From a bacterium (GTDB lineage: Bacteria > Zhuqueibacterota > Zhuqueibacteria > Thermofontimicrobiales > Thermofontimicrobiaceae): a stretch of DNA of 11,721 nt. The notes beneath the pieces are model-generated. The model did no database searches. It was not told the DNA's origin and was given only the letters and a program-made list of their open reading frames with translations. Shown one piece after another: positions 6,241-11,721 of this stretch. The stretch is from assembly GCA_011046315.1 (NCBI GenBank), contig DSAU01000572.1:1-11721 (forward strand). Direction: 5' to 3'. A program made the position numbers and the translations under genes. How positions within the stretch are numbered: position 1 is the stretch's first letter; the number at the start of each line of letters is the position of its first letter.

Positions 6241-9200
6241 ATGAATACAAAATACATTCAACAGCAACAGCTTCCGGTTCACCCATCGAAATGGTTTCTG
6301 ACTCTGTTGCTTTTATTGCTAACGATTCCTGTCGCCGCACAAGACTATTGGACTAAATTACCGTTGTACGGCGGGGGCGCAAACACAATCGCTGCCAGCC
6401 CCGAAGGTTCGGTTTTTTGTGGTAATTTTACCGGAATCTGGCGTTCTTCTGCCACCAGCATTGGCTGGGAGCACGTACTGGGAACGGATGATTTTATCGG
6501 GGTTGAATCGCTTCAGATCACTAAACAGGGCAACATTTATGCAATTGCCCAAGATTTGTTTGATGATGATGAATATGATAGCACATTTTTCTATATCTCC
6601 AGTGATTATGGCGACAATTGGTACAGAAAATATAGCCTGGATCCGTCTTATGAAATTGAGTCAACAACGGTCGGCAGCGACGGCGCTTTTTACGCATTAA
6701 TCGCCAGCTACGAACCCGTTTATTTTAAAGGGATACTTCGCACCCTGGACAATGGCGATAATTGGGAGATTATCAGTCTTGGCGACACGTTAGAATTCAC
6801 GACGCTGGTTGCCAAAACCGACAATGAAATTATTGCTGCCGGTTATCACGGCTTGCATCGTTCTCTCGATGGTGGCGAAACCTGGACTTCTGAACCAACT
6901 CCTGCACCCTCCGAAATTTATCCCTACGGAATTAGCCTCTTCGCCTTAAACAGTGAAAACCATTTTTACGCCGGAACCTGGAACGGTGAACTTTTTCGTT
7001 CAATCGATGATGGCGTAACCTGGGCAAGAATCGACAGCTTAACAAATTTCGGTCAATTTCATGCGATCGTATTCGATTCAACTGGCAATGTCTTTTACGC
7101 ATACCGGGAATACTACATTGAAGGAAACAACTTTGTTGTCAAAGGTTCAACCGGAGCTGAAGGTTCATGGCAGGAACTTTTCAGCGGTGTCGGTGAAGAA
7201 TCGTCCCAGCTAACAGTTGATAGTAACAACATAATTTACTTCTCGACGTCGCACGCTATTTACAGGTCGGAGAATCGGGACACAAATTGGCAAGAATTTA
7301 CCGATAATCTGGCAGCTTATGTGGCAGCATCTTTTGACAATACCAGCGACGGCAGAATATATATGGCCTCTTATGGACTGCTTCCAGCTTACACTGACAA
7401 TCAGGGGGAAGGCTGGGTTAAAATTATGCAGTTTAATAATACATGGGGAAGCCGTGTTTTAATAGATAACGACGATAATATTTATATTGGCGGCTATACC
7501 GGATTGTACAAATCCACTGATGATGGCGCCAACTGGCTACAATTACTGCCTGAAAATCAAGAAGATTTTGAGATAAACGCCCTTGCCATGAAATCTGATG
7601 GGAAACTGTTTGTTGGATTATATGAAAGGGGTGTTATTCGATCAACAGACAACGGCGAATCGTGGTTAAATGTAAGTAACGGCTTACCCGATTCAATAAC
7701 TGTCCACTGCCTTACTATTGATAACAGCGGTGTGATTTTTCTCGGAGCTGAAAAAGGCGGTTTGTTTCGCTCGGAAAATGACGGTGAAAGCTGGTCAAAT
7801 TCCGCTGAAGGACTTCCAAATGAAGACGTTTACGCGCTGGTGGTCAACTCCCGCAATGAGCTGTTTGCCGGAACCATCGATAGGGAAAACAACGTTTTTC
7901 TGGGAGGTATTTATCGCTCCCAAAACAGCGGGAACAGTTGGGAACCTGTCAGCAGCGGTTTACCGCAAACCGGAATCACCTCGCTGGCGGTCAATTCCAA
8001 TGAGGTACTGTTTGCTGGCGCGATTAATAATGGCGTTTACCGCTCAACCAATAATGGTGAGCTTTGGACGCCTTTTAATTCCGGATTGACCAACCAAAAA
8101 ATATGGTCACTTTTTATCGATCAACAAGGATATTTGTACGCCGGAGCGTTTGGCGGAGTGTTCCGTTCCATTAATTCAACGTTGCAAACAAGTTACACCA
8201 TAAACGTAAAACCGGACACATCTGCCGCATTGGGCAGGGACTTGAATATTGCCGTCGCAATCCCGGAGGACTTCCAGCCAACCATTCGCCGGTTATACTA
8301 CCGCCATGGCGGAGAACGAAACTGGCGCTACATCGATCTCGAAACATCAGAAGGCGATTCGCTCAATTTTAGCATCCCCCAGGATTCTGTGTCCTATCGC
8401 GGTATTGAATATTACATCTATCTCTCCGATGGGGCTACTGTTGTCACCTATCCCGAACTGAATCCGGATACCAACCCGGCGAGCATTCGGGTTGCGGTTC
8501 AGCGCCAACAAGCGCCATTACAGCTTTCTCCCTTAAAATACAAAATGATTTCAGTGCCGTTGTATCTGGAAGACCCGTCAATATTGGGTGTGCTGGGTGA
8601 TGATTATGGTGAATATGACATCAAACAATGGAGGGTATTTCGCTATCAAACCCACGAAGATTCAACCGGTTTTTTTGAGTTTCCGGCGATTGATTCGATG
8701 TTGACTCCGGGTAACTCATTCTGGTTGGTTACCAGAAGTGGCGCTACGTTTGATGTTGAAAATGGGTTTTCGATCAGTTCCGCGCAACCTCTAACTACCA
8801 CCCTGCAACCCGGCTGGAATCAGGTTGCCAATCCGTTCGCATTTGCAGTTTCGGTGGATACGATTGCTAACACTGAACTTTTGGAAATGCCGGTTTATTA
8901 TGACGGTACGCAATATCTTTACGAACAGACCATCATGTATCCATGGGAAGGCTATTTTGTTTATAATACGTCTCAGGAGCCAGTCGCTATTTCCATTCCT
9001 CCGGTCGAAGCGGTTGTGGAGACACCACTGGGCAAACCAAAAACAAAATTTGAACTTGCCGGAGAAAACGGCTATGGACTGCAATTAAGCGCCCAGATGA
9101 GAGATACAAAACTTATTGACACGGAAAACTTTCTCGGTTTTTCGCGGCAGGCAGTTGATGGCAGGGATAAAATGGATTTTTTGGAAGCGCCTCCCATCGG

Positions 9201-9810
9201 CGAATATCTGTGCGTTTCCATCATTGAAAATGGGGAGCGGTTCGCAGCAAATTATAAATCCATTCCGGAGAGTGGTCATCATTGGGAAATCGAAATTTCA
9301 ATGGATAAAATAATTGAAAAACCGGTTGATTTTCGCATCATTGAATCAGGACAACTACCAGAGGGTTTTAGTATTTATATTTTGGATCAGGATTTCACCA
9401 CTCCGATACAAATGCGTAATCATCAATTTGTGGTTGAAATGACAAAAGATATTCCGGTTCGCCGGTTGAAGTTGATTATCGGCGATGAAAAATTTGCCCA
9501 AAATCACAGCGAAGACATTCCGCTGCAACCGGTTGAATATCGGCTGAAACAAAACTATCCCAACCCTTTCAATGCCGCCACCGTGATTCAATATCAAATT
9601 GGCAAGCGTTCAACGGTTAACCTGGAGATATTCAACCTGCTCGGTGAAAAAGTTCGGACACTGGTGAATGAAGTTCAGTCCACCGGCTCTCATTCCATTA
9701 CCTGGGACGGATTAAATGACGGATCGCGATCGGTTGCCAGCGGTGTTTATTTGTACCGATTGCAAGCCGGAAGCTTTTCCGACACAAAGAAACTTCTGCT
9801 GGTCAGATAG
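6241..9810 (+). CDS. Giant secreted Asp-box beta-propeller protein with T9SS sorting domain
   Basis: This 1189-residue protein is exported to or beyond the outer membrane. A signal peptide ends near residue 34 (LLLLLLTIPVAAQ) after an unusually long N-region. Residues 40-645 hold about eleven Asp-box (BNR) motifs of the S-x-D-x-G-x-x-W type, for example at 120-127, 208-215, 254-261, 425-432, 468-475, 511-518, 560-567 and 602-609. This predicts one or two beta-propellers like those of sialidases and YCF48/Vps10 proteins. No sialidase arginine triad is evident, so binding is more likely than catalysis. About 650-755 looks Ig-like. About 760-930 is a domain often seen in FCB surface proteins (MISVPL, GNSFWL, GWNQVANPF, GYFVYN). 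The C-terminus (1098-1189) is a FlgD-like type A sorting domain with YPNPFN at 1106-1111. AGG at 6231-6233 supports the ATG. Ligand unknown. Confidence 0.88.
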   Translation: MNTKYIQQQQLPVHPSKWFLTLLLLLLTIPVAAQDYWTKLPLYGGGANTIAASPEGSVFCGNFTGIWRSSATSIGWEHVLGTDDFIGVESLQITKQGNIYAIAQDLFDDDEYDSTFFYISSDYGDNWYRKYSLDPSYEIESTTVGSDGAFYALIASYEPVYFKGILRTLDNGDNWEIISLGDTLEFTTLVAKTDNEIIAAGYHGLHRSLDGGETWTSEPTPAPSEIYPYGISLFALNSENHFYAGTWNGELFRSIDDGVTWARIDSLTNFGQFHAIVFDSTGNVFYAYREYYIEGNNFVVKGSTGAEGSWQELFSGVGEESSQLTVDSNNIIYFSTSHAIYRSENRDTNWQEFTDNLAAYVAASFDNTSDGRIYMASYGLLPAYTDNQGEGWVKIMQFNNTWGSRVLIDNDDNIYIGGYTGLYKSTDDGANWLQLLPENQEDFEINALAMKSDGKLFVGLYERGVIRSTDNGESWLNVSNGLPDSITVHCLTIDNSGVIFLGAEKGGLFRSENDGESWSNSAEGLPNEDVYALVVNSRNELFAGTIDRENNVFLGGIYRSQNSGNSWEPVSSGLPQTGITSLAVNSNEVLFAGAINNGVYRSTNNGELWTPFNSGLTNQKIWSLFIDQQGYLYAGAFGGVFRSINSTLQTSYTINVKPDTSAALGRDLNIAVAIPEDFQPTIRRLYYRHGGERNWRYIDLETSEGDSLNFSIPQDSVSYRGIEYYIYLSDGATVVTYPELNPDTNPASIRVAVQRQQAPLQLSPLKYKMISVPLYLEDPSILGVLGDDYGEYDIKQWRVFRYQTHEDSTGFFEFPAIDSMLTPGNSFWLVTRSGATFDVENGFSISSAQPLTTTLQPGWNQVANPFAFAVSVDTIANTELLEMPVYYDGTQYLYEQTIMYPWEGYFVYNTSQEPVAISIPPVEAVVETPLGKPKTKFELAGENGYGLQLSAQMRDTKLIDTENFLGFSRQAVDGRDKMDFLEAPPIGEYLCVSIIENGERFAANYKSIPESGHHWEIEISMDKIIEKPVDFRIIESGQLPEGFSIYILDQDFTTPIQMRNHQFVVEMTKDIPVRRLKLIIGDEKFAQNHSEDIPLQPVEYRLKQNYPNPFNAATVIQYQIGKRSTVNLEIFNLLGEKVRTLVNEVQSTGSHSITWDGLNDGSRSVASGVYLYRLQAGSFSDTKKLLLVR

Positions 9811-9908
9811 CACTTTTGAGGAGAGTCAAAAAAGTTACCGCTTTAATGGGGAAAAATATGAATGAATTTTCTCAAATAGATTTTTCGGTTGTTTTTTATT
9901 AAAATGAT

Positions 9909-9914
9909 AAGGGA
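9909..9914 (+). promoter_or_regulatory. Ribosome binding site selecting the ATG at 9922
   Basis: AAGGGA lies 7 nt before the ATG at 9922, where the signal peptide begins with MKKN. It favours this start over the in-frame ATG at 9904 and the TTG at 9889, which lack a site. Confidence 0.6.
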
Positions 9915-9921
9915 AGTTGTA

Positions 9922-11016
9922 ATGAAGAAAAATATTTTCAGTTACTTAGTTTTGATCGCCAGCGTTACCGCGCTTTTTGCCCAAAATAACGGCTACATTA
10001 TCAGTCAAAAAGCCTATATCCATTTCAGCCCAACTTTTCAGAGCTGGTCAACCAATAGCAGGTTTAATATCCACGAAACCTCATTGTCGTTAGCGGCATA
10101 CTATCCGATCAACAGAACAACAAGTTTGTCGCTGACCGGCAATCAAGCACAAATCGCCGGCGATGTGGATAAAATGAGCGGCTTTACCGACTCCCAACTG
10201 CAATTGAGTCACCATCTCGTTAACGCTAATCTGGTGCTGTCCCTTGGCGTCAATCTGCCCAGCGGAAAAAAAGAATTTAACGAACAAGAATTTCGCACCT
10301 CGTCTCAGATCAGTTATAGTTTTTACAATTTCAAAGTTCCGGGCTTCGGCCAGGGTTTGAACCTTTCGCCCGGACTCAGTTGGGCAGCGCCACTGAATGA
10401 CAAAATAGCGGTGGGGTTCGGTGTGACCTATCAATACAAAGGTGATTTCAAACCGGTCGAAAACATGGTAGATAGCTATAAACCCGGTGACGAAATTTTG
10501 ATCACTGCAGGATTTGACTTCCAGTTTTCACCAGCGACGACTTTTGCTGCTGATGTTATTTATACATTTTACAATCAGGATAAAATGGGTAATCTGACAG
10601 TCTTCGAAGCCGGGGACAGACTAACTATCAGCGGACAATTACGATCGCTAATCGGACAAAATGAACTGCGCATCATCAGCCGCTTTCGCAGCCCGGGAAA
10701 AAACAGCTATTACATCGGTGGTATTTTTCAGCTGGAATCGGAGAAGACAACACCCAACCAGTTCGAGGGAATCGGGTCATTTAAACTCAGCTTCAGTCCC
10801 GGCTTGGCGCTCACCGTTCAAGGCGAAATACGCACCTTCAGCAAAAGCGCTCTGTTGCCGGCGATGAATATCTTTGGAGTTGGAGTCAAACCTGAAATTC
10901 AAATCAACAAAAATTTTGCAATCTCGCCGCGATTGATATTCTATTACGGGGATGTTCAAGGGGGAACCTCTCTCGCCGGCACTGATGCCAGTATCGGGCT
11001 CAGCTATTTCTTTTAA
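9922..11016 (+). CDS. Outer-membrane beta-barrel protein
   Basis: This is a 364-residue protein with a clear signal peptide (residues 1-20, MKKNIFSYLV to ALFA, then Q). The remainder is a run of amphipathic strands with alternating aromatic and polar residues and short turns. It ends in Phe (GLSYFF), the typical C-terminal signal read by the BAM machinery. Longer turns such as GKKEFNEQEF and KPVENMVDSYKPGDE look like external loops. It resembles outer-membrane transport or porin-like proteins of the phylum, but no named family is recognisable. It follows the giant T9SS cargo gene by 111 nt on the same strand, with no terminator seen between. It may be part of the same surface module, as a channel or attachment partner. 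The partner role is inference. Confidence 0.78.
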   Translation: MKKNIFSYLVLIASVTALFAQNNGYIISQKAYIHFSPTFQSWSTNSRFNIHETSLSLAAYYPINRTTSLSLTGNQAQIAGDVDKMSGFTDSQLQLSHHLVNANLVLSLGVNLPSGKKEFNEQEFRTSSQISYSFYNFKVPGFGQGLNLSPGLSWAAPLNDKIAVGFGVTYQYKGDFKPVENMVDSYKPGDEILITAGFDFQFSPATTFAADVIYTFYNQDKMGNLTVFEAGDRLTISGQLRSLIGQNELRIISRFRSPGKNSYYIGGIFQLESEKTTPNQFEGIGSFKLSFSPGLALTVQGEIRTFSKSALLPAMNIFGVGVKPEIQINKNFAISPRLIFYYGDVQGGTSLAGTDASIGLSYFF

Positions 11017-11077
11017 AAAAAATAAATAACGACATGGATTGAGTATTGACGTAAGATAATTGTTTTACCCTGCAATC

Positions 11078-11104
11078 AGCCAACTCTGTTTACGTGTGTT
11101 GGCT
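11078..11104. terminator. Hairpin between convergent genes, weak terminator candidate
   Basis: AGCCAAC (11078-11084) pairs with GTTGGCT (11098-11104) across a 13-nt loop. It lies about 60 nt after the outer-membrane protein stop and beyond the end of the reverse-strand SEC-C fragment, where a shared terminator would be expected. No T-run follows on either strand, so it is not a standard intrinsic terminator. Confidence 0.35.
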
Positions 11105-11150
11105 AATGGAAAAAATATTTCAGCAGAGTCTTTTAAGTTCAACAGATCAG

Positions 11151-11226
11151 TCAACTCCCGCAACGTTTTTTAAATTTCTTTCCACTTCCGCAATAACAGG
11201 GGGTCGTTCCGCTCCAGCTTCTTATT
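11151..11226 (-). pseudogene. Orphan SEC-C zinc-motif fragment, frameshifted
   Basis: Read on the reverse strand from 11226, the sequence encodes NKKLERNDP. After one extra C in a five-base run (11199-11203), it continues as CYCGSGKKFKKRCGS and a TGA stop at 11153-11151. This is the SEC-C zinc-binding tail (RNDPCxCGSGKKxKKCCG) found at the end of SecA and many small proteins. Two defects are visible: the +1 frameshift between NDP and CYC, and Arg in place of the third metal-ligand Cys (RCG instead of CCG). It has no start codon or coding upstream sequence of its own, because the mobile element begins right next to it. It is best read as the detached 3' end of the gene at 11390-11721. The frameshift could be a sequencing error in a homopolymer, but the Cys loss would not be explained that way. 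Confidence 0.75.
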
Positions 11227-11234
11227 CGTTAATT
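11227..11234. repeat. Left copy of 8-bp direct repeat (putative target-site duplication)
   Basis: CGTTAATT abuts the left inverted repeat of the 149-bp element and is repeated exactly at 11384-11391, abutting the right one. This is the arrangement left by a transposition event. The core TTAATT is AT-rich, so the exact duplication length is uncertain by a base or two. Confidence 0.55.
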
Positions 11235-11383
11235 AGTGTCCATCCGAAATGACATTCATTCACCCTATACTATCAATGCGATCACGCTTCAGCGGGAGAA
11301 GCAATCCTTTTATTATCAAGAGATTGCTTCGGCACTCCGTGCCTCGCAATGACAATGTAAAGAGCTATTTTCGGACAGATACT
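11235..11383. mobile_element. 149-bp MITE-like element with inverted ends and palindromic core
   Basis: The ends are imperfect inverted repeats: AGTGTCCATCCGAAAT (11235-11250) against ATTTTCGGACAGATACT (11367-11383). The interior is a branched palindrome. The outer stem is TATCAATGCGA (11271-11281) with TCGCAATGACA (11344-11354), 9 of 11 positions pairing. It encloses three hairpins: CGCT/AGCG (11285-11294), GAAGCAATC/GATTGCTTC (11298-11306 with 11322-11330) and GGCAC/GTGCC (11331-11343). It encodes no protein, so movement would depend on a transposase elsewhere. Eight-base direct repeats flank it. From memory, GAAGCAATC...TCGCAATGAC palindromes recur in many bacterial intergenic regions, but I cannot verify the family here. 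Confidence 0.6.
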
Positions 11384-11391
11384 CGTTAATT
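11384..11391. repeat. Right copy of 8-bp direct repeat (putative target-site duplication)
   Basis: CGTTAATT is identical to 11227-11234 and directly follows the right inverted repeat. On the reverse strand it supplies two bases of the TAA codon that now ends the zinc-ribbon reading frame. Confidence 0.55.
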
Positions 11392-11721
11392 AGGGGACCT
11401 TCTTTAAGCTGGGTAAAAATTTAACTAATGGCAATGGATTTTCATCACATCCAATTTCAAGATGTTTTTTTTCTTCCGGAATTGCATCCAAATCAACAAT
11501 GCCAGCAATCAGATATCTTTTATTTTTTCCTCTCATAACTGCTTCGATTGCGCTCTCAACTTTTGCACGATCAAAAACAACAACGGGACATTTAGCACAA
11601 AAATGACTGCCCGAAAGGTTGGTCATGAAATATTCTTCATCAGAGTCTGATCTGACACACAATAAAATTGTGCAGTTTTCGTCAATTAGATCTGATCCGC
11701 ATTCTGGACAGATTGTCAAGC
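11390..11721 (-). CDS. Zinc-ribbon protein, 5' end outside window, probably truncated by insertion
   Basis: About 109 residues are visible. The first possible start (TTG, 11719-11717) has only two bases upstream in the window, so the true start probably lies beyond the edge. A CPEC pair (C4, C7) and an FCAKC pair (C41, C44) form a likely zinc ribbon; further Cys lie at 16, 21 and 90. The C-terminal part includes YLIAGIVDLDAIPEEKKHLEIG and ends PLVKFLPSLKKVP, with the stop formed at the edge of the mobile element. I recall small proteins with this layout that end in a SEC-C motif. The missing motif lies at 11151-11226, in frame once the 149-bp element and one direct repeat are removed. The molecular function is unknown. 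Whether the shortened protein is still made cannot be told. Confidence 0.7.
   Translation of the reverse strand, partial: LTICPECGSDLIDENCTILLCVRSDSDEEYFMTNLSGSHFCAKCPVVVFDRAKVESAIEAVMRGKNKRYLIAGIVDLDAIPEEKKHLEIGCDENPLPLVKFLPSLKKVP

Noticed and set aside
8791..9084. Paired forward and reverse frames inside the giant T9SS protein gene
   Set aside because: Both are out-of-frame shadows of a continuous, domain-supported coding sequence.
9846..9902. Short forward frame after the giant protein, with an orphan AGGAGAG at 9819-9825
   Set aside because: The Shine-Dalgarno-like sequence is about 20 nt from the ATG, too far, and the 18-codon product has no features.

Overview
The window looks like chromosomal DNA from an uncultured or little-studied Gram-negative bacterium of the FCB group. 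The best marker is the 1189-residue secreted protein at 6241-9810. It ends in a type IX secretion (Por) sorting domain with a YPNPFN motif, a form common in Calditrichota, KSB1-like, Ignavibacteria and related lineages. A CsgG/TPR lipoprotein and an outer-membrane barrel with a C-terminal Phe also point to a diderm cell. The lineage is inferred from protein style only; there is no rRNA or other phylogenetic marker here. No tRNA, rRNA, CRISPR array, transposase or phage gene was seen.

Layout. (1) 1-495 has no gene. It holds a chain of overlapping hairpins (1-108), a sequence that looks like a transposon end (115-131), and a candidate extracytoplasmic-function (ECF) type promoter (426-453). (2) 496-2949 is a forward operon: an ECF sigma factor, its zinc-finger membrane anti-sigma factor (11-bp overlap), and a secreted protein of unknown function built from two copies of one domain. 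It ends at a strong intrinsic terminator (3039-3071). (3) 3103-4434 holds two reverse-strand genes: an eight-span membrane protein resembling the LiaF/DUF5668 type, and a small AhpD/carboxymuconolactone-decarboxylase protein with its own sigma-70-like promoter. (4) 4850-11016 is a forward block: a TTG-initiated TPR-CsgG lipoprotein, a huge Asp-box beta-propeller protein exported by T9SS, and an outer-membrane beta-barrel. They are probably co-transcribed as a cell-surface module. (5) 11017-11721 holds a reverse-strand gene that appears to be broken by a 149-bp non-coding mobile element.

The most notable observation is in region 5. A 149-bp element (11235-11383) has imperfect terminal inverted repeats, a multi-arm palindromic interior and perfect 8-bp flanking direct repeats (CGTTAATT). 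It lies between a zinc-ribbon protein fragment (11390-11721) and an orphan SEC-C zinc motif (11151-11226). Removing the element and one copy of the direct repeat brings the two coding pieces back into one frame. An in-frame stop, a one-base frameshift and a Cys-to-Arg change remain. A related end sequence at 115-131, beside another hairpin-rich stretch, suggests a dispersed non-autonomous (MITE-like) family in this genome.

How the genes may work together: the sigma/anti-sigma pair is a typical envelope-sensing switch, and its third gene is probably a periplasmic or surface effector or co-sensor. The 4850-11016 block looks like export and surface display of a very large beta-propeller protein. 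I recognise no defence system or biosynthetic cluster, and I cannot confirm a wholly new system from this window alone.
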